From the NCBI GenBank assembly GCA_947579665.1, contig OX388349.1, positions 21,174,459 to 21,238,458 on the forward strand: a stretch of DNA of 64,000 bases. The letters are read 5' to 3'. The position numbers were made by a program, and so were the translations under genes. The notes under the pieces were generated by a model that saw only the letters and a program-made list of their open reading frames with translations, was not told where the DNA came from and searched no databases. This document shows positions 49,800-63,000 of the stretch, piece by piece (within the stretch, counting starts at the first letter, position 1; every line of letters starts with the position of its first letter). The stretch comes from Sympetrum striolatum (Eukaryota > Arthropoda > Insecta > Odonata > Libellulidae).

Positions 49800-50020
49800 G
49801 GAGGCGTGGAGAGGCCGAAAAATCTATTTCGCATCCTCTCCGCCCCCGTCTAAGTTTTCACCGCATCGCAAAATAAAGAACGGGCAGGACACTTCGCAAC
49901 ACTGCGTCCTGCACCCAATTAGGGAGAGCGTAATTAGAGCACTCTGTCTCCTTCGTTCCCGCGGTGGGAGGGGGGCGCAGTCGTGGGGGGAGAGGGGGGA
50001 TGAGGTGGAGGGGGAGTAGA
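49800..50020. other. GC-rich island with extended G-run cluster
   Basis: G runs at 49966-49968, 49970-49975, 49985-49990, 49994-49999 and 50010-50014 lie on the plus strand. One loop is 9 nt, just above the strict quadruplex limit, so an extended-loop G-quadruplex is plausible. A 115-codon minus-strand frame here is Pro/His-rich because of the C runs and is not accepted. Confidence 0.5.
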
Positions 50021-52545
50021 CTCCTGGGAGTGAGGATTACGCGCTGCAGAAAGATACGAATGCCCGACGCTGTGGGGATTTCTTGAGCAAATGCTCCGCT
50101 GATTGTAATATTCCTTCCGGGTAATTGCGGAACGATTCCATAAGTTTGTGCCGATTAAAATTGCGAGCAAAAATAGCGAGCGCGAGTACTTCAGGAAAAA
50201 AAGGAGAAAAAATGCAGCTATATTGCTGGAATATTGCCTGAATTTAGCTCGTGCACGAGTTACTTTCAGGGATAATTTCATGGTATATATATAGTGTTGA
50301 AAATACTTTCCGAAGAAATTCTCACGTTGTTTCTTTGTCCATGGACCTGCTTTATTATGACGGAGATGCGTATAGATATATACATATAGATTTATGCATG
50401 CAGATTCGTCGTGTTTTTAGTAACACCGACATACAAACAAAGTTTTCCAGCTAGATAATTGTTATCGTTAAAAATCTTGCAACAGCGTTGAAGTACTAAC
50501 AAGGAAGAGATCAGTATCCAATAATACGTAGATTGATTGATATCGAAAACTCCATAAATTGTAAAATTACTTTAATGTTTTCGAAGTTAACATGCTGATA
50601 TATGAGACCAATTTAACTGATATGAGATATTTTGTGATTAAAAATGTATCCTGTAAGCGAAATTTCGTAAAATATTACTTAGAAAATCGAGAAATTAAAT
50701 TTCATCCAAAATAGAGGTGATCTTACTTTCATTATATTATCAAGAAACATTATTGAATTTTATATTTGTTTACGTTCAATCTCGATATAAATTTAAATGT
50801 TACTTCACGTCATCATAAATATGGGGAAGATATGTCCTAATCTTGAGCACGTACCCTCATTTTGTATTGTAAAAATCTGCATAAAAATTTTTAACGGTTA
50901 AAAACTTTTAACATCGATAGTAACTTATGCTACCTTTCGTTGATAATTAAAGAGTGGATAAGATAAAGTGAGCATAAACCATTTATAACGAATAAGTCAA
51001 ATTTAAGCCAACTTTTAAACCGAATATTAATTATAAAACACTTTCGTCAACAAAAACAAATATTGTTCAAGCTATTACACAAGAAGTAGCAATATCTTCT
51101 ATGTAAATCAAAATTAATACTTAGTAAAAATGTACCATTAGGACTATTTCAGCATTGTTAATTTGTAAAATCAATCAACAAATTATAAAAACAACAATCT
51201 TAAAACGAAAGCACTGGTAAGAACTATTGGAGAAATTTTTCAGAAAAATATCGCCATAAATTTCTTTTCCTCTTGTAAATAAGGTAAAAAGGAAGGAAAA
51301 CGTTTTCGCGCAAAGCAATTTCAACTTTTTCTTCTTAGCTCATTAGGAAGAGAGTGATTTGTGGCTCAGCTGTTTCGACCATTGGCACCGAACTAAAGCC
51401 AAGCGGGGGCGTCTAACAAACAATAAGAGTATAGCGGTCCAAAGCAACGCTAAGGGAAACTAGAAATAGAACTAAATAAGACAAAGCGTTGACATGGCGG
51501 AAAGTTAGTGTCTTCGCCTCTCTGCATAGGAAGGTTTCCTAGTCCTTTGATCATTAACTCTATTACAAATAGTGAGCGGAATTCCATGAAAACTAAACCT
51601 AGGCAATCAGGACCCTTAACGCAGGAATGCCACAGGAAGACATTCGCCAGTGTAGTAAACAGCCTTTCCTAATGTTCACGGAATAATCTTAGGGTGAAAA
51701 AGCAGAAGGGCGAATAACTATAAGTTATTTTTGATTTCTAAATAACTCAGGTTCATTGGCCTCGTCGTGCATAAACAAGACTTAAGCTTAACTAAAAGTA
51801 ATTTCAGATTATAGTACACATTCACATGGAAAGATATTTAGTATAAGTGTATTTGGTCGACACATAACACACAACGTTTACTCATAGACATATTGGTTTT
51901 AAGAGCCGATAAAATACTACTATGATGACCTGATGACCATTATTATGCATCAGGTGATTAAAATTTCCAAACAGATTTACAAATATTGTATCTCGACAAG
52001 TAAAAATTTGTTCCTCCAATTAAAACTGATATTCCAAAGGTTGTCATAAACGAAGTGCGTTTTCCTCAAATTACAAACATTTAAGTCCACGTAGCTAACC
52101 AGTAGGTTAGGATACTTTCCAGAATGGAAAAAATCAATAACTCCCGAAACAGACAACATGAATGCCTTTTATAGAGAGTAGAAGCTGATAGCTGAAAAAG
52201 CATAATTCTGGAGATGAGAAACCAATATAAGTTGCTAAACTTTAAGGAGAATAACGTGAATTTCAGAGTGAATACCTCCATATATTACGGGAAAAGAAAA
52301 TATTTTGCGGAAAGCTGACTTGTATCCTAGACAAAAACCATTGTGGTGGTTAGTAATGCGTGGATGTATGTAATTAATTACGTTGCAGAAAGAAAAGGAA
52401 TTTACAAAATAGGTTGGGTGAATTTCTGAAGAAAGACGAAGCAATTGTCATCTTAATGAATAGGTAGAGAGAGGGAGAACTTTCGACAATATTAGTATGA
52501 ATTTTATATTAAGATATTGTACAAAATGCACGCAGAATCCAACTA
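50021..52545. other. AT-rich non-coding DNA
   Basis: Very AT-rich with no gene. A very weak tRNA-like segment at 51488-51548 (GGCGGAAAGTTAGTGTC then AGGTTTCCTAGTCC) could be an old SINE head. Confidence 0.45.
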
Positions 52546-52611
52546 ACCGCCATGATGTTTACAGCGCAGGGCTTAGAAAAATCAGATTTTGCTGGGTTCA
52601 ATCCTCTCTTG
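52546..52611 (+). mobile_element. tRNA-derived SINE-like head
   Basis: CTGGGTTCAATCCTC at 52592-52606 carries a good B box (GGTTCAATCC). The upstream GCCATGATGTTTACAGCGC region stands at A-box distance. The other arms are eroded. Confidence 0.4.
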
Positions 52612-53435
52612 CCATTGTTGTTCAATAAAAGAATCAAAATTGAACTTCTTTCTTAGTCATTCTTCCCAGCTATAAGTATGTGATGCAACCATGGAATTCA
52701 CATATTTCAATGTCAACGTTAATTTATACGTTGATTTTTGCCCATTGAAGCAGCAATTTGTAACTCCTTGAGTAGCCTACGCCAATACGAAGTTCACCTA
52801 AAAATACTCAAATATACGGAACCCATAGAAAATATCTTTTAGGATTTCATAACCGTAGTCTCCTGTAGTGAAATCAGCTGTTCCGTCCCTATTCATTGCA
52901 GCAAGGGAATTCGTCTTCTTTGACAACAACAAAGAGTCAACTTTTATAATCCGATGATGCCCAGGATATTTAAACGATTACATATACGATATATTCCTGC
53001 TAAAAATAATACTCATAGAAACTTCCAAAATCCTTAACCTGCCCCATCATTCTTTCCGCACACGCACCGGGAGTTAACGCAAATAGCGACGAGGGGACGA
53101 AAGACAAATGTCTAATGAGCAAAATTGAGACTTCGCAGTCCCTTATTACAGCCGGGGAGGGCGGATCGGGCACAAGTACGGGCGATGAGGAGGGAGCGGC
53201 AGATATAATGAGAATGAAAACACACTCATTCCCGCAGCACTCATTATTCGAACCGCGACTCCAGGAATGGGGTGACGTCACAATGAACACACACACAGGC
53301 ACAAAAGGCACGGAAGAACACATGCACACACATTCGCCTAAAGGAGAGAAGGAAGTTCGCCCCACCCATATTCTTACTTTCTGTTCCCCACTAACGAGCT
53401 GGATTCGGAAACCGCCTTCAGGCCGACTCCCTTCC
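52612..53435. other. non-coding DNA
   Basis: AT-rich to 53.0 kb, then GC-richer with two fully overlapping 145-codon frames on opposite strands (53000-53437 minus, 53115-53552 plus). Neither has a recognised domain, and the mutual overlap makes both doubtful. Confidence 0.45.
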
Positions 53436-54360
53436 AAAACCTACCCCTACCCGATCCTCTTCGTTACCACCCCTTTCTTCTCCTTAATCTCCCATACCCT
53501 TCCCCTACCCTTTTACCAATCCTTCTCCACCCAACATATAACCTTCCCCTAATTTCCCCCATCGTTTCCACACCCTTCCCTAATTCCTCTCCCTACCCCT
53601 AAATAATCCTCCCCCTATTTCTCTTATCACCCATTCCACACCCTATCCCTAACTTTACCCTACCCCTATATTTACACTACTCCTATCATAACCCTAGCGC
53701 TATTCTTCCCGTATCTCTATCCTTAGCCTATCCCTATCCTTAGCCTTGCTCTATCCATACTCTATTCCCATCATAACCCTAGACCTATCCATATCGTATC
53801 CCTATCCTTAGCCTTACCCTAGCATTATCCTTACCCTCTTTCCTATATTTGTCCTCCCCCTATCTTTACCTTATCCTTACCCTATCCATACCCTATCCTT
53901 ACCCTATCCTTGCCCTAGCCTCACCTAGCTCTATTCTTACCGTTTTTCTATCTTTATCCTACTCCTATCCTAACCCAAGCACGATCCATACCGTAGCCCT
54001 ATCCTTACCGTAGCCCTATCCTTACCCTCCCATACACTTACCCTTCTACTAACCGTACCCTCCCCCTATCCTTACCCTCCTCCTACACTTATCCTTCTCC
54101 TAACATTTCCATTCACATTTCCTCCCTTCCACGGTCTCATACCTTCCCCTTACCCTCACATACCCCCTTTCCCTGTGTCACAACCTCCCCTCCCTTTCCC
54201 ATACCCTCCCTCACCCTTTCCACACCCTGTCTCATACCCCCACATACCATCCCTCACCCCTTCCCCTGTCCATCAAATCCCCTCCCTAACCCTCTCTCCC
54301 CCTTCCCTTCCCTCCCCAAATCCCCCCTCCTCCCTTAAAAACCTTCGGGACCCCCCACCC
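53436..54360. repeat. degenerate pyrimidine-rich, telomere-like satellite
   Basis: From about 53580 to 54090 the plus strand is dominated by variants of CCTATCCTTACC, CCCTAACC and CCTATCC in tandem at 6- or 12-bp spacing. On both sides this grades into C/T-rich sequence with CCCTACCC, CCTTCCCC and CATACCC words. The hexamers resemble but do not equal the canonical arthropod telomere repeat CCTAA. An expanded, mutated interstitial simple repeat is the most likely reading. The pyrimidine-only frames within it are not genes. Confidence 0.7.
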
Positions 54361-57300
54361 CGGTAAAACCCACTCACCCGCTCTTCGGCGCACTGATAAT
54401 TAGCACCACCTTTTGAAGTGTCTTCATGCTTGCCAACGGGCCCTTCTCCTCCCCTTCCCTCTTTATCCCTTTCTTCTCCTTCTTTCATGCCCCTTATTTT
54501 CTCTCCTCTTCACTCTTGACGGCCTTTGTTCTTCTTTGTCTACTCTTTCTTCGCTCCTCCTTCATTCCTCCTCTTTTCTGACCAAGTTCCTCGCATATTT
54601 CTTCTTGTCACATCTGTCCGCGAAATGTCTCCGTTCGTTTCCTGCTGCACTCGCGATCTGAATGCCAGCCTCTCAACCTCAAATTAGGCCTCGATAAATT
54701 AGTTTGCCCTTTAGCCTGAGCCCCTCATTATTGCCGATATCCATTCACCACCGAATCCACGTGTACGAGATCTCGTTTCTGTAGTAATTACAATGACAGC
54801 GTTTAACTCAATATTTTTTCACCATATCTATTAATTGTTAAGACTTTTCTATCTATATTTAGACAACGTACATATAGATATCCTAAAATATTATTTGGGC
54901 CAACTCCATCCTAGGAACGTGATTAAGTTATACATTTACCAGAGATTCGTATAAATATACACAATTAATTCCCTCCTATGATGTTAGGTATATAGGAAAT
55001 TCAAATACTACCATTAAGGCCTTAATGACTCCTCAAGATCAAAGAATTGATAGCGTTTCCAATAATTCCATTGCTTGAGATATTATAAAGTTCCCTTAGC
55101 TTACGTTCTCTTATGATTGGTTATGAAAACTGCATCGTTTCAAATTACAGCAAATTTCGGTTTTCCACATGCCATGTGCTTTGTTGTTTTCATAAGACGT
55201 CCGTTCTTATTTTTGCTGCACCTTTTTCAGATAAGAATATATTCTAATCGGATGACACCATAAAATCTTATTATTTGCCTATAAATTATGTCCTTCTGGC
55301 GTGAGTGATTATTCCAAAATATGTCAATCACAGGTAAAATATCATCCATAATGAGGCTTAAAATGTTATCTGTAATGAGGTTTAATTTTATCCTCCATAA
55401 TGAGGTACTGTATCCTTGAAGTAAACAAATATTCTCTAATAATATACATTTATAGTAATGTTTTATTTTTTAGTTTACTTTAAGTTTAAGAGTAAACCCG
55501 ACAGTATTTCATGTTCATAACACTGTAAAAATGTATTTTAGAATTATATTTCGAAAAATTTTATATGCTTTGATTTAGTCTTCGAAATTTTCAACATTTC
55601 TTAAGATCTTTTTAGGCACCTGAAGATGATTATTCATGTCAGTGCGCAAACATACGTACCTGTCAGCTTCCCATTCATCACTTCTGTCTGAACTGATCTA
55701 TTAGCGTCTTGTGTGTCTATTAGCCTCTCAGCCCCTTCTCCACTTTCTCCCTTCTTAATCTCTTTCATCTTTTCCCCTTCCCGTCATTTCGATAGAGACG
55801 TTCCCGAGTCATCCAAAGCAGTGATCAAATTGCTCCTCTTTAATCCCTCACTTCTTTTCCAGATCATCCTCCAATTTTCTTCCCCGTTGCTAAGGTTACT
55901 TCCTCGACCGACAGAACCTCCTTTATTAGCTTCTCTCTCTATTACGCTTGTGTGGCGCGTGAATTCCTCGACTCCTTTGTTCACAGCCACTTGACGCTGT
56001 TCGGATTGCATCCGTTCGATTATCGACAACTCCACGAGGAATTCGGCTGTTTTTCTCCCATTGCCCGATTCTGAGATGTCATTTTCAACACAGAGATGTG
56101 TGGCCATAAAATTATGTGATCTATATAAAGTTATTGAAAAATTATCCTATTCACATTTTGTCCCGATTGACATCACGGGAAATGACTTGTATGTTTATTT
56201 TGTCGTATTCTATGAACAGCAGAATATCATAGGATAACATATATTGGAGCATGATTTGGGAAATAAGTCACAAATATTTCAGGCGAGGATTGGAATGTAG
56301 GCAACTGATCATGCAATCAAGACAAAAGATTAAAATAATGTAGAAGAATTCCTTTATATTAGGAATTTGTCCTATCTATAGTGAACATATAAGCATAATT
56401 ACGCGATCATAATGAGCATACAGGCATAATAACGTAATTATAATACAAGACTTCAGAAGGATCACAGATTCTTAGAACACTAAGTAATGTATTAGCTCGC
56501 TAAGTTATGTCCCGTTCGCAGTTTTTATCCCAAAAATCAAAATTTTGCACAGCATTAATCAATCGAGAATTTTTTCAACTTCAAACATTACCCTATTAGC
56601 TATCAAAATTCTGCAGATGGAATAAGGCTAATTCTGCAAAGGTAGGGGTGTGTTTAATTTTTCTTGGGAGTGATTAGAATTAAAAACAAAAATAAGACGG
56701 ATTCCGAGCTAAATTGCTTACATACTATCACAGCCCTGGCATGAAAGAGACAAAGGTTGATGGGAGAGATATCTCAAAAATTATTATTCAAAACGACAAA
56801 GGAAAACATTCGTCAAGACTGACAGCAGGAAAAAACCACAAAGAAAAGTGATCCAGTCTTAGCGAATTCGGACTTTTCCCCTATATACTCTCAATGTCTC
56901 ACAAAAAAAAAATCAAGCAAAATTTGTTAAGTGGTAGGGTTTGTTACCAAGATAAGAATGAAATCATTACTGAGCATGTAGACACATGGACCTACCAAAT
57001 GGTAGAACACTAACACATGTACCATAAAAATTATCTTACGAAGCAAATAATGAATTCGGAAGAGCGTGCACCAGTACATTCAGACCCAGAAACCCAACCT
57101 TCAATCACCGCAACCAAAAATCTGCGAAACCAACCTCCGGCATCGTCCCTCAAAACAAAATCCTTAATTGCTTCCCGGGAGCATCTTCCCGAAAATCATA
57201 CAACCCGGCAATTCGGCGCAAACAGAGATAATGCAATGGCGGAAATTTTAATCACCGTTCTCTTCACTCGTATTTATCCAACCCGGAGTGTCTCCTCAGG

Positions 57301-59545
57301 AACGTCGCAAACGACGGCACAGCGCAAATAATTTGCGACGCGAAACCTTTCCCGCGATAATAAGCTATTTAATTCCTCCTTTTTAAACAGACCCTCTTTT
57401 GGAAATCACCCCGGAGACAGGGCAAATAAAAGTTGCCAAACAATGCGTCGATTGCCATCATATATTTACGACGTCTCCTACGGCGGATTTTTTGCCCTCC
57501 AAATATATTTGCACCTTCGAGGATAGCAGATTACGTCGGCACATATAATTGGCAAGGTGTTCATAGTCTGTCCGATGGGGGATTGGGGGAGGATTGGGTA
57601 GTTAAGCCCTCAAATATTGGGATAGTGGAGGAGGAGGAGAATTAAATTGGCCTGTTATATCGAATGTCACAAAACAAATCAATCTCCCGCCTCTGTTTGC
57701 TCTTCGTTATCCTTTTATGGATCGCGATTGTCGTTCATCTATCCCTTGTGCTCCCGTCCCTCGGGTCTGCAAAGCGGTTCTGCAAGGCCCCTCTCTCGGT
57801 CCTTCACGATACCCAAGGCATATCTCCCTTTCTTTCTTCTGCTTCCTTCTTATTCCATCCCTCTTCTCCATTCCCCTCGTTCTTTCTTCCTACTTCCTTC
57901 TGTTTCATCTTCTACATATCCCTTATCCTCCTTCCCGATTGTTAAGTTCCATAAGAAACTCGTAACACTTTATCTTTCGATTATCCGTGGCCTAATCAGG
58001 ATGTAAAACTGATCGGTTGATACGAGAACATGAACTATCTCTTTCATATCATGTCTATCTGTGAAGCATTCAGATTCATAAGCCACTTGTAAAATCAAAC
58101 CCCTCACCGTTAACTAACAAGAAATTCAGAGCGAAAATGGGCAATACTCAGCAAGATGAGGAGTGGGAAAAATTGCCGTAGCCCTTCTCACTGTGATAGA
58201 GTGCTTATAGGTGCAATACGATCACGAAAGCACATCATAATGAAAAAATAAATGAACCTTTTCAAAGCATTTGATTATGATACAGAATGCTAGTAATGAT
58301 ACAGAAACGCTATCACTTAAGGACGTTTCATAATAACTGCCATAAACAAGACTGAGATAAACATATATTAAATATTTACTGTATTCTGTGCCAAAATGAA
58401 AAATTTCCCATTCATCAATTATGGTGGCAGAAACCGTAGGAGATTTAACTTTCATGCTGCAACAATTTCTTCATAAAGCATCACATAATTTGAACTGGGT
58501 CATTTTTTCCAAAGCAAACCCTTCCGTTATCTCAAACCTTCCTTGTTTATAGCTTTAAATCATTCATATCCTAGCATTAATTAACTATTCTATACATTCA
58601 CAACAGCTCACTGCTTCTAAATTTATCGGTACGGTAACTATCTATAGCCAAACGCTCGTTGATATTCTATTAATCTTGAGTGTTAATGTCTTCTTTAGAG
58701 ATACATTTGTACGCTTCTCTTTAACATTTCTTTCCTTATATACTAAAGGTGTTCTGGGCCAACTTCGTGGAACGCCATTTAAACAAGTATAAACAAAGGG
58801 TAGTATTTCCGCAGATTATTAAATTTCCGCCATCATCATCAGGTGATGGAAACCAGTCGTTGGAAAAATCTGTTGAAAATTCTAAGATTTTGTTTAGTTG
58901 TTTTTTTAGATTCCTTTCTTTATGTTTCCAGATATACTATATTTGCGCAAATGCTTATGAATACTATCGCACTGAAATAGATGGAATAAAAAAGTTAATT
59001 CCAACGATAGTCCTAATGCAAACCTTTCCCAATCCCATCCAATGTGCTTGGACCGTTTATCCTAATTCTTCATTTCATCCCCTCATCGTGCTGCTTTATG
59101 CTCCATTCATTCCTTCTCCTTCTTCCCTTTACGAATTTCACTTCCTCCTTTCGTTTCTTTGTCCCCTCCTTCAAAGATCTCCTTCCTCTGGACCCTTCCT
59201 CCATTGACAGCCAACGTGGGTCCAATATTGACTGCAGCGGTTCCTACACAACGGCCAAACAAATGCCAATACACTTTTCATCTCGTAAGGGAAGGCGAGG
59301 GACCAATTTCCAGAGTATGCAAGAGTTCCATTCTGGAGACGCAACAAAAGGGAAGTGGTTTCCATTGGTGGAATGCGTGCATGCCGGACAGGGGTGTGCG
59401 GGAGGGTCTTTCTTGACGGGCGGACCCAAGATTGGGAGTTGCGACCGCAGGAGTTAGCGAGGATGAGACACAGAGGGACGTTCCTTCACTCTATTTTTTC
59501 TTACGGGAGAAGGGGTGACCCATTGACTGATTGAACACCAACTGG
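54361..59545. other. non-coding DNA
   Basis: GC-richer or pyrimidine-rich patches at 54.4-54.7, 55.7-56.1, 57.0-57.9 and 59.0-59.5 kb carry anonymous frames of 60-152 codons, often overlapping. Three ATCCATAATGAGG-like units at 55341-55410 form a tiny tandem repeat. The intervals are AT-rich. No gene recognised. Confidence 0.5.
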
Positions 59546-60062
59546 GTGTTAATAGTCGGTAGGAGCGAAGAAAAAGTTCGCGAGCGATGTTACTTAGCGT
59601 TAGTTAGGCTTCACCTTGAGTATGCATGTAGTGTATGGGACCCCGCCGAGAAATGTCATATTCGGGATTTAGAAAAAGTACAACGAAAGGCGATACGATT
59701 TGTAAGGAATTGCTACGATAAAACAGCGAGTGTCACTCAGATGCTACAGGAAGCGGGATGGGAATCATTAGAAGATAGAAGAAAAATTCAAAGGATAAAT
59801 TTATCAAATAAGTTCAGAAAAATTACGTTTTCAGATGATGTAACCGATATAATGCGACCCCCCTCTTATATGGGCCGTTCTGATACTGCCAGAAAGATTA
59901 GGGAAATAGATGCTAGAACGAATCGTTTCAAAAATTAATTTTTTCCGCGAAGTATACGCGAAAGCAACCGTTTAGGAAAATAGAGTCTAGGTGCTTGCAC
60001 CTCCTGCCACACGCCGAAAGGCGGCTTGCAGGGTTCTTACATAGAAATAGACATAGACAATA
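59546..60062 (+). mobile_element. 5'-truncated non-LTR retrotransposon with open C-terminal frame (tail family A)
   Basis: An uninterrupted frame runs to the stop at 59936-59938. It contains GRSEEKVRERCYLALVRLHL, LEYACSVWDP, LEKVQRKAIRFVRNCYD and MLQEAGWESLEDRR, the conserved C-terminal region following the reverse-transcriptase domain of Jockey/CR1-type LINEs. The RT catalytic core and endonuclease are absent, so this is a 5' truncation starting near 59546. The 3' UTR continues with TTTCCGCGAAGTATACGCG, then the hairpin at 60003-60032, and ends in ATAGACATAGACA, a decayed form of the GATGTA tail of the 32.1 kb copy. Absence of stops over about 130 codons suggests a fairly young insertion. 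The clade is not certain by eye. Confidence 0.85.
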
Positions 60063-63000
60063 GCGTGATTATTACTGTTTCTAAGTACATACTGTTGTGA
60101 TGTTTCGCAGTATCGTTAGAGCATGAACTACAAAATATATATTGTATGTATATGTTAAATAAATGTTGATATTTTGTGGTTTTTGGTTTGTACAGCCAAG
60201 AAACAATAATACAGAGGAGCTATGTCTGTGTTGAAAGAGGCCTTAAATTTCCAATGAACTTATTGCTCAATTATTTCTTTTCTACCACTATTTCTGATAC
60301 TTCTTCAAATCCTGAAAATTCAAAATTTTTAATACTTAAAATGTCTTGCTGATTCTTTAAATTATCGCGTTCTTTATTCGACACAATCAAAAGAAGCATC
60401 TTCCTCACTCGGCATTAAGCCTTCTTCAAACACCATTTATTAATTCATTTTGTAAGATTGTTTTTCTCCACTTTTACCGAGGGAATAGTGATTGGATACA
60501 ACAAGGAAATATTAGGGCACTTATAAGAATCGTCAGATGATGACGTCTATTTGAAGCTCAGTGATAATCTTTTATCGTCGAAAAAAACCTCTTATTGCTA
60601 GTCATTGAATCTCCTTATAATTTTTTTAAATTCCCACACTGGTAGAAGATTAAAAAACCTAGTCATTTTTGAAACCCAGAATGTTTCTAGTAATTATTAC
60701 TTTCTAATTCAGGTAATCTTCGCGTTAAAAATTTAGGATTCAAATCAGAAATTCTTGTTTCCTGAGCAAATACTTACAGTTACTCTATATACGGTAACTA
60801 TCGAGGACAATCAAAACGGAGTCTCACAGAGGCAAACGTTTCAAAATCCGGTAAATTTTTAATCTTTCAACTTTTCTTTAACCTTCTATAACTTTCGAAT
60901 TCCGGTAATATTCGTAATCCGATAAGTTTTGGAATCCGAGAGAATCCTCGGGAAACCCGACCGGTAACGGACAGCGCGTAACCCGCCTCCTCCTCCCCCT
61001 TACTTCACCTTCCGAACCCTCCAGACCTATCCGATAATGAGCCAGCAGTTCAGAAAAGAGAATTCGTTGCGGAAATATCGATCTCTCGACCCTCTGACGG
61101 ACGGACGCTTCACCGGAAAATAAGGAGGAATCGCCCCCATTCAGGTACTAAGAAAACAACTGAACTCGGATAAACAATGGAAAAATGGCGGAGCGAACAA
61201 AATATCGCTTTCGCGTCAGAGATCCTCGGGATTCTCGATAAAAGGTTATGGCGTTTAGCGTTCCCTTACAGCGTACTGCTTTTTTCTTTTGTATGGAGTT
61301 CTACGGTTGAAATGCCCATTCTGAACATACCTTCGCGATTGTTGGAAGAATAGCCAACCACAAAGAGGTCTTTTTTTGGATTAATATAGGAGTACATTTC
61401 TCTGACTAAGCCATTAATTACCACCATGAGGCATAAAAGTTTGACGTATAAGTTCCAAATGCAAAGTTAGTTTAACTTGTTCATTAATATCACCTAGTTT
61501 AACACCAAAAATTTTGATTCAACTACGACAGTGATATCTTCGGTAGGATAGATACTGTAGACCGGCGGTTACTTAAGTAATAGTAGGAATTTCCGAACGA
61601 GATGAAACTCAATTATTGTAATTAAAAGATATGTAAGAAAAGATTATATTTACAACCTAATAACTAATAAGTTCTCTGAATTCCTTTTACTTGAAATGGA
61701 AACCTCAATATTTACCATATACTTCCTTGTGATCATAGAAGTAAGATGAAATTATTGAATTACAATTGCAAGCTACCTTTAGAAACCATCATTTTATTCA
61801 TTGATCATTCCTCCGATTACCCTTCTTCTTTTCATGGGGAGGAAGTACATACATTTCAGATACTTCAAACAAATTTACTTAGTCTACTGAGATTATGAGG
61901 ATTTTGATTATAAAAATATTTAAAATCGATTTATTCCTTCAATACAGCAGGAAGGAGATTTTCGTATTCAATGGAGGATAATAAATTCGTTCAATATACC
62001 ATACTAACATTTAGATCCATCAAGCAATTTCCACAATGCGTATCCAAGCATTGAAAAAATACCGTGAGCACATAATAGCCAAATTCACAGACAAATGACA
62101 ATTGATCAAAACAATTTTGAATAAGTTATAGATGACTGAACGACATAAACCGCATTCAGACTTCAAAGGCAACTATTCAACATTGATGTCACTATAAGTT
62201 CTATACAAGCAATCTTCCCTATTCATCTCCCATTGAAAACAGTGGTCCCATTTTTTTGGTGCCCCTCTATGAACCATGTCAGATGCCGGGCAGAATTTTA
62301 AAGCGGAACAAATATATCGAAACAAGGAGAAACAAAGGGTCCCACCGGCGGCGTATCCAAAAAAAGGAGCCCCTGAATGAGTACCTCCACAATAGATAAC
62401 CCTAGGGGTATTTATCGATGATTTGCTTCCCGAGTCGAATTGAAATCGCAAGTTGGCCCGAAACTTGCTGCCAAGTAGTCGATCCGTAAACACGGCCCTT
62501 ATAAGTTGGAGTGCGGCTGAGATGAATGGGTGAAAGGGATAGGAGACGCGGTTAGGTGTGGAAGGGGATCAATCTAGTGGAAAACAGATGGAATTCGAAA
62601 GGGATAGCCAATATCAGGCTGCAAACCACGAAATTGGAGAGAAGAATTTTATACGAGATTTCTACGAACGCGCCAAATATCGGAATGCGAAAGAATTTGC
62701 TAAACAGAGGACGATCTAGTGAGACCCGATAATGAAACAATTATTTACACGCCACTGTGACTGAAAATAAGCCATACATTCAAATTCGACGTATACACTT
62801 TTATTGCGTTTCCAAATCGAGGTTGGTCAAAATATAAGGATTTCCTTAAACCTAAAACAAATTTTATAAATTTCAAATTTTGATTTTATGGTTCAATCAT
62901 GAGTTATTTGATGCTAAACTTATTCTTTTCGTCTTTCAGGGAAACCATTATCTTAATATTTATCTAAATGTTAGCTCCGTTCCATTACTCAAAATCAATC

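Noticed and set aside
53000..53552. Pair of 145-codon frames on opposite strands
   Set aside because: They overlap each other across most of their length, show no known domain, and the plus frame runs into the pyrimidine satellite.
55616..55660. CTGAAGATGA word as a third hammerhead-like site
   Set aside because: The GAAA block is missing (CAAAC instead) and no closing stem was found.
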